Positions 1 to 13,420 are shown, counted from the first letter of the stretch. The stretch is DNA of 64,000 nt from Lolium rigidum (GCF_022539505.1 NC_061510.1:273243687-273307686); one strand, 5' to 3'. The notes: generated from the letters alone by a model not told the origin. Made by a program: numbers and translations.

Positions 1-1416
1 AAATATATAGATGTTTCTAGAATGGCGTAGAGAATGATGGGTGCTACTGTAGCTGCGAATCCCAATGTTTTAGACCGTCCGATGGTGCACAATCAACAGT
101 AGAGATTGCATTATGATGCTTGGATTCAAACTATCAAAATTGCTATACTATATAGGAGAATAGATATAGCATACCTATGATAGTACTCCATGATACCACC
201 CACTATGCACCCATGTTCCAAAACACCACTCCCGTTGACTATAACTTATTGTATCGAGCGATAAGCTTGATGAGCAACCCAAACAAACAAACAAAAGACT
301 GTACCTTATTGTACTTGCTCTTACCCATATCTTCTCTTTCTCTTTCATCGCGAGTGCAGCTAATTCAGTTAGTCTTCCAATGAATATTAATATTTTGTCT
401 TAGTGATTTTTATGAAGTACTAATTGAAGATTCATTTTTGAAAGATGTCATGTTTCGACTAACAATTAGCACTTTTGAATTCTTAGATTGCTTTTTCACA
501 CGATGCACTTCTTTTAATTTATTTTACCACATTTCAATGTGAACCTTGACCAAATAAATAGGACAACAATATCACGATCATATAATACATAAGCAACATT
601 GTTAGAACCGTGATGGAAAATACTTTCTAATGATACCAGTTTTATATCAAATTTTTTTATATACTTCATCCTGAAAAATATGTTTCAACTTCATCAAAAC
701 TTGCATGTATCTGCAAACTAAACTCATCTAAATACATGTATATCTACATAAAATTGAAACATCATTTTTAAATACAGAGATATAGATTAATATTTTTTCG
801 AAGATAAAAAACGAAAAACAAGGGTGCATTGTTTATTGAAATGGAGTGAGTAGTATATATAAAATCATTTTAGTTGCCAATGATCATGTTGAGGTCCTCT
901 ATTTCTTGTTTTGCTCGGGCCCTCCGTATTCTCGAGTACGGCCTTGGTGGTCTATGGACCTGTTTGTAATCTTATTACTTTTGACTTCTTTGCACTGCTA
1001 ATAGATCGGCGGAATTACGGCAAAAAAGAAGAAAGAATGTGTTGGTATTGTATTGCTTTCGATATATCTGTCCCCCCCAAGCATTTACAGATGGCACAAG
1101 AGATTCAAGGATGAAATTTCTCTCCTTGTTCATAAGGCAAAGAGGAAATCATATCATGGGTAGAACATTTTATATATATTTTGCTGTTTGGGATCTATGA
1201 TCCTTTTAGTTTCTGCTCTCCAGCAATTTTTGTACATATTTCCCTCTTTTTATTAATAAAAAGAAAAAAATACAAAGTGGGGAAACCCACTTGGTCAGCC
1301 TAAAATAAAATCTGTTCGCTAGGTAGCCGTAGTTTTGCACTCGGTTCATTTGTTGAAATCGGCTCAAATAATGTAGCATTTATAGTTTTATATTCGACCT
1401 GTTTGCTCGGGTATGT
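1..1416. other. AT-rich stretch, no gene recognised
   Basis: Only short open frames occur here and none resembles a known protein. Around 845-860 there is a string like the end of a Stowaway MITE (GGAGTGAGTA), but no matching left end was found. The segment could belong to the left part of the CACTA remnant that follows, or be older intergenic DNA. Confidence 0.5.
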
Positions 1417-1488
1417 TTGCTTACATTCGTAGGTGACCTGTTTGTTGAAATAGCTTATCGCTTCTTTGACCATCTATTCCCTCAACAG

Positions 1489-4400
1489 ATGGACAGAACT
1501 TGGATATTATTTCACTCATTAAACACACCAACATATTTGAGTGGTATTGAAGACTTCATGAAGCAAGTTAGTGATTTTACTGACGGCGACACAACAAAGG
1601 AAGTGATTTGTCCATGCCGCGTATGTTTGAATATTGGGTCCAAGCCTCAACATGTAGTCTCAGATCATTTATTCGTTTATGGGATGGACCAGACATATAT
1701 CGGGTGGATTAACCATGGTGAACACTATGATCAGCCTGAGATTATTGATCCTCTTTATTCTGATGGTTATCAGCCTGAAGATCTCGTCCAGGATGAGGCT
1801 ACTGCTAATTTGTTACGGGATCTGTATCCATATGCAAGCCAACAGCCCCATGGTTATCACAAAAAGCCTCTTTTCCATGACCTGATAGAAGATGCTAAGC
1901 GCTTAGTGGCCCCTGGTTCTGTTATGTCAAGATTCGAATTAATTGTGAAATTACTTCATGACAAGTCATACCAGGGGATAACCAATAAAGCCTTCAATGC
2001 AGTTGCGAAGACATACATCGATGCACTCCACAGGGCTGGACTGCCAAAATCCTTTTATGAGGTGAAGCGAGTACATCAAGGTGCGGGACTTGGATATGAG
2101 AAGATTGATTTTTGCAAAAATAAGCGTGCCTTTGTTTTGGATGGAGTATAATGACCTCGATGAATGTCCGAGTATGTAAGGAATCAAGATGGAAACATGA
2201 TGGAGCTGGTGGTAAGAAAAAGATTCCTTGGAAGGTTACGAGATACTTTCCACTTGTACAAAGATTGCGAGAGGTTGTTTGCTTCAGAACAAACATCTCG
2301 GGAAACAAGATGGCACAAAGAGATTCTCACGCCCGACCCCGATTTGCGAGGCATCCTGGCGATGGCGATGAATGGAAGCAATTCGACACTGGATCATCCA
2401 GATTTCTGCTGCAGATCCAAGGAACACGAGACTTGGCCTTGCTACGGATGGATTCAACCCATTTGGCAACATGAGCAACTCGTATAGCATGTGGCCGGTA
2501 CTAGTTACACCATACAACCGGGCTCCCTGGACATGCACCGATCGGTCGAGCTCGTATGATGGCCTTACTCATCCCGGGTCCCAAATCTCCTGGGAAGGAT
2601 TTTGATGTGTTCATGCAGCCTCTTATTAGAGACTTGCAAACATTATGGAAGGGTGTCCCTACACGGGATGTGTGTCAACCTAAAGAACAAAATTTTCTAT
2701 TACGTGCTGCTGTATTGTATTGCACCCATGATTATCCAGCTTTGGGCACTATGTCAGGCAGAGTAACATCAGGTTATAATGCATGTGTTCACTGTGATAC
2801 GGATCAGCTGGCAGTGAGGATAATAAACAAGATATGCTATATGGGCCATCGCCGTTTCCTTCCAATAGGTCACAGTTTCCGAAAAATAATAAAAAATTGC
2901 AATTTATTAGTGATCAGGCCTGTTCAAAGACTGAACCGCAGCACTTTACGAGTCACGAGTTGGAGGCGCACCTAGAAGCGGTCAGAAATGTTAAACCAGG
3001 AAAACCACCGGCCGCCACGGCGAGTACGACGAGAAGAATACGGAAGATGCAGCGGCGGTAGTAGCGAGGTAGAAAAAGGAAGAAGAGAGGAGATGAAGCG
3101 AGTCTAGCAGCTACCAAAACGAAGATGGGAGGTGAAATAGCAGCATGTACCAAGAGGAAGGAAATGGAAAATGATAGACCGAGAATATTTTATAAGCGCG
3201 GGGCCACTCTTTGGGACTTGCCGTATTGGGCTGGTAAGAAGCTTCGGCATAATATTGATATCATGCACATGGAGAAAAATATATGTGACGGCATTGTCGG
3301 CACATTACTCAACATTCCATCCAAGACAAAAGATAGCTCAAATTCTAGGATTGATTGTGCAACATTGAATGTTAACGAGGCACTTGCAAGCTGGATCGTG
3401 ATGACAAAGTGAACAAAGGCAAGGAAAAACATTATAAGTTTCGAGCGCGGAATTCACATTGCCGATGCCTAAAAGGAGATTATTTTGTGAGTACCTCCGA
3501 GGTGTGATGTTCCCGTTCGGATTTGCTTCCAACATTGCAAATTGTCTCAATGCTGAAGGAAACAAGCTCCAAGGGTTGAAAACTCACGATTGTCACATCC
3601 TGTTGCAAAGGCTTTTAGCTATTGGCATTAAAGATTTAGTGAAGCCAAATATGTACAACGTGATTGCAGAGTTGGGAAGGTTCTTTAGGGAAATATGTAG
3701 TAAAACTCTAAGCAAGTCTGTTGTAAAACGTCTTAAGGTGGACATAGCGGTAATCCTGTGCAAGGTTGGAGCTGATATATCCTCCAGCGTTCTTTGATGT
3801 GATGGTGCATTTGGCTGTTCATCTACCTGATGAGGCACTTTTAAGAGGTCCGGTACAGTACGGATGGATGTACCCTATAGAACGTCGAATGTGCACTTTC
3901 AAGAATACAGTTAGGAACAAAGCTAGACCGGAGGCTTGCATTGCAGTGGCGTATATTGCTGCTTGAAGCATATACATTTGCATCAAGATATATTCACGAT
4001 ATTGAGACCAGATTCAACCGGGGTCGCAGAATTTTGGAAGTTGGAGGATCTGTTTTTAATCATGGTGTTGAGCTAATAGGAAAGAGGACCGAAAAAACAT
4101 TAGAGCGATCTGAATTTGAACAGTTGTCTTGGTATGTCTTTGAATAATGCTTGCGAGAGGCTGATGAATATGTTAAGTGAGTACTATGCACACGAAATCC
4201 TCGAGTTCCTCGCATATACTATGAACTTGTATCAAAATGAAATATATTCAGGTGACTTGGCTATGTTTTGCGGGTTGTACATGGAAAGGAATGGAAAGCT
4301 ATCGGCACGTGGGAGTGGGTTTCGGGACTGGTTTGAGAAACATGTAAGATGTTCAATTGCACTCGACTTGTCTATGTGTTTTCACATGAGATGACCTCTT

Positions 4401-5225
4401 GTCTATTTTGTAATCGTAGATCTCGAAACTCCATGCGGAGAATCCAGGCAGTCGTTAGTGCTGATCTCCTTGTCCTATCACGTGGTCCGGATAAGAGGGT
4501 GTTGGTAGCTGCGGCTTGCAATGCCAATGGTGTCCATTACAGCTCCTATGAGCGTGAACAACATTTGAAGACACGAAATAGTGGCATCACAACCGAGTGG
4601 AGATCACTTGACAACCGGAAAGAAGAGATCGAGTCATTTGACCATTATGGTCACATAGAAGAGGTTATTCGGTTGTTCTATAGTGATAAGGTTCTTGTCG
4701 ATCTGTGGTTCTATTTAAGTGTTACTTGGTACAACCAAGATCCAAACAAGGGCAAAGGTGCCGGAAATGATGGGTATTTCATATCGGTCAATACTACTTG
4801 CTCGGTGGTACAAGGATGATCCTTATATTTTGGTACCTCAAGCGGCCAAGGTACTTTTCTTGGAAGACGGATCTAGAAAAGGATGGCGAGTATGTGCAAA
4901 AGTTTGTGGCAAGGAACATATATGATTTGGATGAGAATGCGGATCCAATAATTGGTGCCCGAGCAAGATGATTTCGCTGGTTCTAGCCAAACTAAAGTTG
5001 CTGACATTGATGAAACCTCGTTGGATACGGGTATCCCTGCACATGATGGAGAAGTAGATTTCACTTGTTGAGGTTAGTATAGTCGACAAAGAGATGGATA
5101 AACTGAAGCTACCTGGTGAATCTCGGGAGGAGAATGGACACGACGAGCGAGGATGAGACCATGCACGAATATCGAGAATGAAGACGGAGGTGATGATGAT
5201 GGTGATGATGATGATGATTAGACTC
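1489..5225 (+). pseudogene. Decayed TNP2-type CACTA (En/Spm) transposase
   Basis: The product would be the DDE-type transposase that cuts and inserts a CACTA element. The start at 1489 gives MDRTW, the usual kind of opening for this family, followed by a transposase-associated domain with a CPCRVC cysteine cluster (1489-2151). The Transposase_21 core follows in shifting frames: a DGFNPFGN motif near 2440-2470, GYNACVHC near 2775-2800, and MHMEKNICDG near 3265-3295. A DUF4218-like block (about 3460-4080, with THDCHILLQRLL and PPAFFDVMVHL) and a DUF4216-like block (about 4550-4830, YGHIEEVIRLFYSD) come last. The order matches intact transposases, but at least eight frameshifts or stops split it, so no functional protein is possible. 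The family assignment rests on motif order and is solid. Exon limits are uncertain because some frame changes could be introns. Confidence 0.85.
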
Positions 5226-5594
5226 TTGTCTCGTATCATCTTGTGAGATGAAGAACCATGATTTGTTTTGATTTTTCTATTTGGAAAATGTATGAGTCCT
5301 GAAGACAATTATATGTTGGATTGTAATCCCATGATGACTAATTATTTATGTTTGTTGTCCTACTAAAAGTTGGTCAAACTTAATTGTGTGGAAGTAATCC
5401 CAGAGTGTTTGATTCATAGGGTCATATCCCATAGGAAAATAGAATGATAATAGATCAAACTAATGCAAAATATCTTATAACCACAATCAAATAGAATTTC
5501 TCTTGACATAGGATTCAAGTTGGCATGGCATCCCTATCATACGAGGTTTTTATTCATACTATGCTACAAATCGAAAATAAGATGTGTCAGCACT
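5226..5594. other. Spacer, nothing recognised
   Basis: This stretch contains a short run of GATGATGATG repeats at about 5190-5220 at the end of the transposase remnant, then unremarkable AT-rich DNA. No motif was identified. Confidence 0.4.
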
Positions 5595-6284
5595 TTATCG
5601 CGGCGGATAGGGCAGGTGGCGTTCGTTACAAACCGAGGAGAAGATGCACTTCCTATGGAACGGGTGTTTGCATCCCCGGAGACGCACCGTTGTGCGCCGC
5701 GACAGCCCCTGCATGCATATGCTTGCGGTGGCCGTCCTCACGGCGCAACTCGGACCCAAGCTGTCTTGCGGCGCCGGCAAGTTGACGATGAGCCGGTGGT
5801 CCACCCTAAGGGTGAGGTCGAAGTGGAGGCCACCGACCCGACGACACGCCTGCTGCCACATCGGGTGCATAACATCGTAAGGCATGATGATGTCCCACTC
5901 CTCCTCCGTGAGGTTCAGGTTCTTGAGCAGCCATACACGGGCAAGAATCTCGCGCATAGTTCGCACGACATAGCCCCCACTACGCAGCTCCCTCGGAGGC
6001 AAGCCAAGATCCAGCAACACCTCTTCGCAGGGTGTAGTGGCGATATCGTCCTCATCCAGTGGGGCAGGGAGGGGGACGGCCATCCTCCTGAGCTCGTACA
6101 TCCTCGAGAAGAAGATGTGCACTGTCATAGTGTACGGGGACGCCTCGCCCTCGCCCACGGCCGGCGGCTCGCCGACGGAGAAGTCAGTCATGCTTGCCGA
6201 CACACGGCAGGCACGGAAGACATGTGGGCCAGACTCGATGATGCACTCGCGTGAGGAGCGCTCTAGTAGGGGCGTCGCCGCCAT
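5595..6284 (-). pseudogene. RING-finger-like remnant ORF
   Basis: The open frame on the minus strand encodes 229 residues from an ATG at 6284. Its last 30 residues contain GCKHPFHRKCIFSSVC, which matches the Cys-His-x-x-His-x-x-Cys centre of a plant RING-H2 domain. An upstream cysteine-rich stretch (SCAVRTATASICMQGL) looks like a damaged first zinc-ligand pair. The expected final CPxCR pair is replaced by LPYPPR, after which the frame stops. A functional RING domain (E3 ubiquitin ligase) would need all eight ligands, so this copy is probably inactive. The 150 residues in front (GYVVRTMREILARVWLL, LTEEEWDIIMPYDVM) are not recognised; similar leader regions occur in grass RING proteins of unknown role. 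The high GC content contrasts with flanking DNA. The remnant may have been captured by the CACTA element around it. Confidence 0.5.
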
Positions 6285-8329
6285 TGGGGATTCTTCGGAG
6301 GGGTGTAGGCGGCGGCTAGTCGACGGTGAGGTGGTTGGTGTGAGATCTACGGTGATGAGGCCGGGGAAGTGGGCGAAGTGCGAGACTAGGGACTCCCCTC
6401 AACTTTCCGCAATAGTATAATATAATATAATAATAATAATTGGTGGACGAGGGAGACTAGTCCAGAGACTACCCAAAGTTGAGTACAGTAGTAGTAGTAC
6501 TGTACATCATGTTCGAGCGAAAATGCCCAAGATTTATTATCAAAATTCAAGCTAATTTCGCCTATTTTGTTCTGCCGTTTTTTTCTTGAACACGGTGTTG
6601 CCGTTCATTAGACATCATCCAACGGCCTTGGTCTGCGGGATTAGTTGCTACAGTGTCATCTACTATTTTCTACCCAATTCCAGAAACATCCATAAAGCTA
6701 TAGATAGCTTTCCTGCTTGTTGGCCCCACCCCATTTTCTAAATCTTTTCTTCCTTATCCCCATAGCAGCTACTTGCAGCCATTGCTACACCAGCGAGGTG
6801 ATCTCTATGATAGGCACGGTTTTAGTAAGATAGCAAGTTGTAGATAGCTAACCATGAGACACATGCCTCTCTGGTTGAGACGGCGATCGAGCTCGCTCTT
6901 GTGATTGGGCTCCAATGGTCGAGGTGAGTCACGAGCTGCAATGACGAGAGGTTTGTGCTTGGATGTAGGCAACTGGGATAGAATTAATTAGCACGGAAGG
7001 CGTAACTAGCACTAGATGGAGAAGGCATAGTACACATATCGGACACGAAGTCGCGTCTGGCGAGCAGCTCGCATTCACTTGCATCAGTGCGGTACAACAA
7101 AGATGATGAAGAAGGATTGGAGCTTTGAAGGTAGTCAGAAAAGTTAGTAGTACAAAAAATAATACGTGCAAAACTTAACCTGTATAAATGCACATGCATG
7201 GATAATTTTAATTTCTGCATGAGAAAGACATGTCAATTTTCAGTAAGACATGGTTTGATTTGTCAAATTTGATGCTCCTTAATGCATGTTAAGTGAAGAT
7301 TACAGGTTTATTCATTATAATTTCCGATTTTTAACGTTACGTGCAGCTGACTAGCAAACTATAAGTGTGTGATTGCTTGCTTCCAAAATAAGGATATGTA
7401 ATCATTTTGTATAAGGTAGTCCCAATTAGTCATTATATTGCAGAACTTAAAGAGTTTTGAGAGATTCAACTCGTTGCTACTCCATAAAAATGGTCATGTT
7501 GACAAATTTGATCCAGTGTTGAACAGAGCCAGAAACATTTCTAAAACTTGAGCATGGAAGAGGCTAGGGGTAAATGCCCCAAGGCCAGCCAGAGCCTATC
7601 GTAGGTGCCGTCGCGAGGCCGATGTGCTCGTCGCCGGTACGTATCTCCGCTTAATAGGTACCTTAATTTGGGGCGCGCGCGGATGCTGCGCTACCCCGAG
7701 CTCGAGACGCCGCCGTACCGCTAGCTCGACCATGGCGGCGGCGGAAGGTAAAGCTCCTGCTGACAAACATATTGGGCACAAATGGGCAACCATCAGTAAC
7801 CCATGTTCGATTTTTTTTTTCAGGATAACCCCATGTACCACCTTCCCAATAGAAAAAGTACTGTTCAACCTTCCCCTGTTGGGCCCAATATTTCACTTTT
7901 GGGTTGCCAACGAACATCTACATGGTAATTGTTATCGGTCTACTTGCTCCGGTTGTCGAAGCCCAATAACCACAAATGGGCCTTTCTGCTCATGCAATTT
8001 CGGCCCTTTTCTAATGAAACACGGATCCTATGATTGGCAAAAAAAAAACACGGAGATTCAACATAAAAGTTGTTTTTATTTATTTTGAATTATTGGGTTC
8101 CAATTTTTGAAACTGCTCATGCACAATATGAAAATCCTTGATCGCTCCATAACCACATGGATAACGGTATTTTTACAAATTCATAAAGTGGATTTGAAAT
8201 TTAAAACATATCTTGATAATTCCATGATTTAATCTATCAACTTGCAAGATCTTGGATCGAAAGAGCTTGTATTAGTACGCAAAAATAATACTGATAAACC
8301 TGTCGTTAACAAGAAATGAAGGTTTATCG
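6285..8329. other. Intergenic region; includes a diverged copy of an array-linked block
   Basis: There is a TAATAATA microsatellite at about 6413-6442. Nothing was recognised between 6450 and 7590. From about 7930 to 8330 the sequence is a diverged copy of the non-tandem block that interrupts the downstream array at 10090-10390 and 11230-11530. Shared landmarks are GGCCTTT...CAATTTCGGCCC, TCCTATG..TCGCAAAAA and GGAGATTCAACATA. The block therefore marks the left edge of the array and occurs three times. Confidence 0.5.
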
Positions 8330-11300
8330 TTCGGAGAAGGATGCCATATGGGACCCATGAGACGATGGCGTCCTCAACGTTTCAAAGAAAAAGGCAAGTA
8401 GCCCGAAAATAGGGGTAAAAAATAAATCCTAGAAAGGAAACATTTATAGTTCATAGAGGTGACATGTGGGACCGATGCGCAGGCGGCATCCTCATCATTT
8501 CGAAGTCGGCGAGGATCGGAAGAAAAAGGCTAATAGCCGGAAATTAGGGGTCAAAAATAAATCCAAAAAAGGAAACTTTAATTCTTCATAGAGGATGATA
8601 TGTGGGACCGACACCGCAGCGAGCGTTTCAAAGGGGCGGGGGATCAAAAGAAAAAGGCAAATAGCCGAGAAATTAGGGGTAAAAAATAAATCCAACAAAG
8701 GAATGGTTTATTGTTCATAGATGCTGACATGTGGGACCCTTGAGCCACTGCGACCTCAATTTCAAAGGCGGCATATGATCGAAAGAAAAAGGCAAGTGAC
8801 CAAAAATCGGGGGTAAAAAAATCTAAGAAAAGAAACTTTATTGTACATAGAGGATGACATGCGGGTCCCATGAGCCAGCACCTTACTCAACTTTTCAGAG
8901 GCGGCATGAGATCGAAAGAAAAAGGGAAGTGACCAAATATCAGGAGCAAAAAATAATCCAAGAAAAGAAACTTTTATTGTACATAGAGGATGGCATATGG
9001 GTCGCACTTATACAAGTTCTTTCGCTCCAAGATCTTGCAAGTTGATTGTACATAGAGGATGACATGCGGGCCCCTTGTGTCAGCAGCTTACTCAACGTTT
9101 CCAAGGCGGCAGGGGATCAAAAGAAAAATGAAGTAGCCAGAAATTAGCGGTCAAACATAACTCCAAGAAAGGAAACTTTTATTGTTCATAGAGGATGACA
9201 TGCGGGACCCATGCGCTAGCAGCTTCCTCAGCGTTTCAAAGGTGGCATGAGATCAAAAGAAAAAGACAAGAGACCAAATATCAGGAGCCAAAAATAATCC
9301 AAGAAAAGAAACTTTATTGTACATAAAAGATGACATGCGGGTCCCATTTTGCGACGAGCGGTGTCAACGTTTCAAATGCGGCTTGAGATCAAAAGAAAAA
9401 GAGTAGCCAGAAACTAGGGGTTAAAAAAACTCCAGAAATTAGGATGGCATGCGGGTCCCATGAGTCCGCAACTTACTCAACGTTTCAAACGTGGCATGAG
9501 ATCGAAAGAAAAAGGCAAGTGACCAAATATCAGGATCCAAAAATAATTCAAGAAAAGAAACTTGATTGTACATAGAGGATGACATGCGGGTCCCATTTTG
9601 CGGCAGCGGTATCACCATTTGAGAGGCGGCAAGGGAACGAAAGAAAAAGGCAAGTGACCAAATATCAGGAGCCAAAAATAATCCAAGAAAAGAATTTTTT
9701 TTAGTACATAGAGGATGACATGCGGGTCCCATGAGCTGCAGGTTCCTCAATGTTTCAAACGTGGCATGAGATCGCAAGAAAAAGGCAAGTGACCAAATAT
9801 CGGGAGCCAAAAATATTCAAGAAAAGAAACTTGATTGTACATAGAGGATGACATGCGGGTCCCATTTAGCGACAGCGGTATCACCGTTTGAGAGGCTGCA
9901 CGGGATCGAAAGAAAAAGGCAAGTGACCAAATATCAGGAGCCAAAAAGAATCCAAGAAAAGAAATTTCATTGTACATAGAGGATGACATGCGGGTCCCAT
10001 TTTGTAGCAGCGGTCTCAACGTTTCCAAGGCGGCACCTGACCAAAAGAAAAATGAAGTAGCCAGAAATCAGGGGGTGAAAAAAATCGAAGAAGAAAGATT
10101 TCAATTGGGCTGCATTTGGACATCTGGGCCTTCGAACTATCCTGCTTGGCCTTTTGACTAGAACAATTTCAGCCCACTCCAAAACAGGAAAGTTCGGAAT
10201 TTTCTAAAAAAACAGGAAAGTCCTATGCTTCGCAAAAACCAAAAAACAAGGAGATTCAACATATAAGTTTGTTTATGTAAAAATAAAGATTTAATTTATC
10301 CGTTTGAAATAGCTCAGAGCGCAATACACTGTTTATTGTCTGCAAAATAATCAAGATATCACATGTTTCTTGTACGGGGAGACTGACATCGGGGACCCAT
10401 GAGCCAGCAGGGTCGTTAACGTTTTAAAGGCGACACGGGATGGAAAGAAAAAAATAAACCAAAAATATGTTGGAAAAAATCCAAGAAAAGAAACATTTCG
10501 TTCAAAGAGATGACATGCGGGACCCATGAGGCAGCAGCATCCTCAGCGTTTATTGTTCATAGAGGCTGACATGTGGGACCCGTGAGGCAGCAGGAGATCG
10601 AAATAAAATATAAGCCAAAAATCATTTCCAAGGCGGCAGGGGATCAAAAGAAAAAGGAAATAGCCAAAAATCAGAGGGTGAAAAAAAACAAAGAAAATGA
10701 ACTTTTATAGTACATAGAGGATGACATGCGGGTCCCATGAGCCAGCGGGTTCCTCAACGTTTCAAACGTGGCATGAGATCGAAAGAAAAAGGCAAGTGAC
10801 CAAATATGAGGAGCCAAAAATAATTCAAGAAAAGAAAGTTTTATAGTACATAGAGGATGACATGCGGGTCCCATGATCCTGCGAGGTTCCTCAACGTTTC
10901 AAACGTGGCATGAGATCGAAAGAAAAAGGCAAGTGACCAAATATGAGGAGCCAAAAATAATTCAAGAAAAGAAACTTGATTGTACATAGAGGATGACATG
11001 CGGGTCCCATTTAGCAGCAGCGGTATCACCGTTTGAGAGGCTGCACGGGATCGAAAGAAAAAGGCAAGTGACCAAATATCAGGAGCCAAAAAAATCCAAG
11101 AAAAAAAAATTATTGTACGTAGAGGATGACATGTGGGTCCCATTTTGCAGCATTGGTCTCAACGTTTCCAAGGCGGCACAGAACCAAAAGAAAAATGAAG
11201 TAGCCAGAAATCAGGGGGTGAAAAAAATCCAAGAAGAAAGATTTCAATTGGGCTGCATCTGGACATCTTGGGCCTTCGAACTATCCTGCTTGGCCTTTTG

Positions 11301-13420
11301 ACTCGTACAATTTCAGCCCACTCCAAAACAGGAAAGTTCCGAATTTTCTAAAAAAAACAGGAAAGTCCTATGCTTCGCAAAGACAAAAAAACAAGGAGAT
11401 TCAACATATAAGTTTGTTTATGTAAAAATAAAGATTTAATTTTCCGTTTGAAATAGCTCAGAGCGCAATACACTGTTTATTGTACGCAAAATAATCAAGA
11501 TATCATATGTTTCTTGTACGGGGAGGCTGACATCGGGGACCCATGAGCCAGCAGCGTCGTCAACGTTTTAAAGGCGGAAGGGGATAGGAAGAAAAAATAA
11601 ACCAAAAATATGTTGGTACAAAATCCAAGAAAAGAAACATTTTCGTTCTAAGAGGATGACATGCGGGACCCATGAGGCAGCAGCATCCTCAGCGTTTATT
11701 GTTCATAGAGGCTGACATGTGGGACCCGTGAGCCGGCGGCGTCCTCAACGTTTTAAAGGCGGCGAGGAGATCGAAAGAAAAATTAGCCAAAAATCATTTG
11801 GTAAACAAAATCCAAGAAAAAAACATTCTATCGTTACGAGAGGATGACATGCGGGACCCATGAGGCAGCAGCATCCTCAACGATTCCAAGGCGGCAGGGG
11901 ATCAAAGGAAAAAAAAAGGAAATATCTCGAAATTAATTAGGGGTTCAAAATAAATCCATCAAAGGAAACTTTTATTGTTCACAGAGGATGACATGTGGGA
12001 CCGACCTGCCAAAAGCGTCCTCATCGTTTCAAAGGGGCGGGAGATCAAAAGAAAAAGGCAAATAGCCGGAAATTAGGGGTCAAAAATAACTCCAAGAAAG
12101 GAAAATTTTATTGTTCGTAGAGGATGACATGCGGGACCCATGAGCCGGCAGCTTACTCAACATTTCAAAGGCGGCATGAGATCGAAAGAAAAAGGCAAGT
12201 GACAAAATATCGGGAGCCAAAGATAATCCAAGAAAAAAAAACTTTATTGTACATAGAGGATGACATGCGGGTCCCAATTAGCGACGAGCGGTCTCAACGT
12301 TTCAAATGCGGCTTGAGATCAAAAGAAAAAGAAAGTTGATTGTACATAGAGGATGACATGCGGGTCCCATGAGTCGGCAGCTTACTCAACGTTTCCAAGG
12401 CGGCGGGGATCAAAAGGAAAAGGAAATAGCCAAAAATCGAGAGGGTGAAAAAAACCCCAAGAAAATAAACTTTTATATCACATAGAGGATGACATGCGGG
12501 TCCCATGAGCCGGCGAGGTTCCTCAACGTTTCAAACGTGGCATGAGATCGAAAGAAAAATGCAAGTGACCAAATATCGGGAGCCAAAAATAATTCAAGAA
12601 AAGAAACTTGAGTGTACATAGAGGATGACATGCGGGTCCTATTTAGCGACGAGCGGTATCACCGTTTGAGAAGCGGCGGGGATCGAAAGAAAAAGGCGAG
12701 TGACCAAATATGAGGTGCCAAAAAAATCCAAGAAAAGAAAGTTTTATAGTACATAGAGGATGACATGCGGGTCCCATTTAGCAGCAGCGGTCTCACCGTT
12801 TGAGAGGCGGCAGGGGATCGAAAGAAAAAGGTAAGTGACCAAATATGAGGTGCCAAAAAAAATCCAAGAAAAGAAAGTTTTATAGTACATAGAGGATGAC
12901 ATGCGGGTCCCATTTAGCGACAGCGGTATCACCGTTTGAGAGGCGGCAGGGGATCGAAAGAAAAAGGCAAGTGACCAAATTTGAGGTGCCAAAAAAAATC
13001 CAAGAAAAGAAAATTTTATAGTACATAGAGGATGACATGCGGGTCCCATTTAGCAGCAGCGGTATCACCGTTTGAGAGGCGGCAGGGGATCGAAAGAAAA
13101 AGGCAAGTGACCAAATTTGAGGTGCCAAAAAAATCCAAGAAAAGAAAGTTTTATAGTACATAGAGGATGACATGCGGGTCCCATTTAGCGGCAGCGGTAT
13201 CACCGTTTGAGAGGCGGCAAGGGATCAAAAGAAAAAGGAAGTAGCCAGAAATCAGGGGGTCAAAAAAAATCCAAGAATAGAAAGAATTTTGGTTCATAGA
13301 GGATGACATGCGGGACCCATGATCATGCATCGTAAACGGCTCGATCGGAGAGCGTTGAACGAGATGGCGCGATCGAGAAAAAAACAATGCCAGAGAGGCT
13401 GCCATCTGGGCCCTACATCC
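8330..13420. repeat. Tandem array, about 37 units of roughly 135 bp
   Basis: A core of GATGACATGCGGGTCCCAT recurs at about 8345, 8459, 8595, 8722, 8853, 9058, 9194, 9329, 9443, 9578, 9714, 9847 and 9981, then from 10380 to 11126 and from 11522 to 13300. Spacing is typically 130-140 bp (12617, 12757, 12895, 13030, 13166 and 13300 are the most regular). Each unit also has CAACGTTTCAAAGGCGGCA, GATCGAAAGAAAAAGG, GACCAAATATCAGGAGCC and a CCAAGAAAAGAAAC tail. Units fall into sub-types by the word after GGGTCCC (ATGAGCC..., ATTTTGC... or ATTTAGC...). Units on the right are more alike than those on the left, which suggests recent expansion at that side. Long minus-strand open frames across the units are by-products of the repeat. 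Confidence 0.9.
9832..11712. repeat. Higher-order direct duplication, period about 1.14 kb
   Basis: The block 9832-10565 is repeated at 10979-11712. Landmarks keep an offset of 1142-1147 bp: TCAATTGGGCTGCAT at 10101 and 11244, and GCAGCAGCATCCTCAGCG at 10531 and 11677. Each copy contains ordinary 135-bp units plus a 300-bp block that is not a unit, including AAACAGGAAAGTCCTATGCT. The copies are very similar, so this duplication is younger than most unit divergence. Confidence 0.85.

Noticed and set aside
845..860. Stowaway-like end (GGAGTGAGTA)
   Set aside because: No matching CTCCCTCC start or TA target duplication was found nearby.
5520..6254. Plus-strand ORF of 244 codons opposite the RING-like remnant
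   Set aside because: It shows no motif, whereas the minus strand has a recognisable HPFHRKC centre.
8330..13420. Regularly spaced repeats as a CRISPR array
   Set aside because: Units are contiguous, long and mutually similar throughout, with no unique spacers, in a plant genome.
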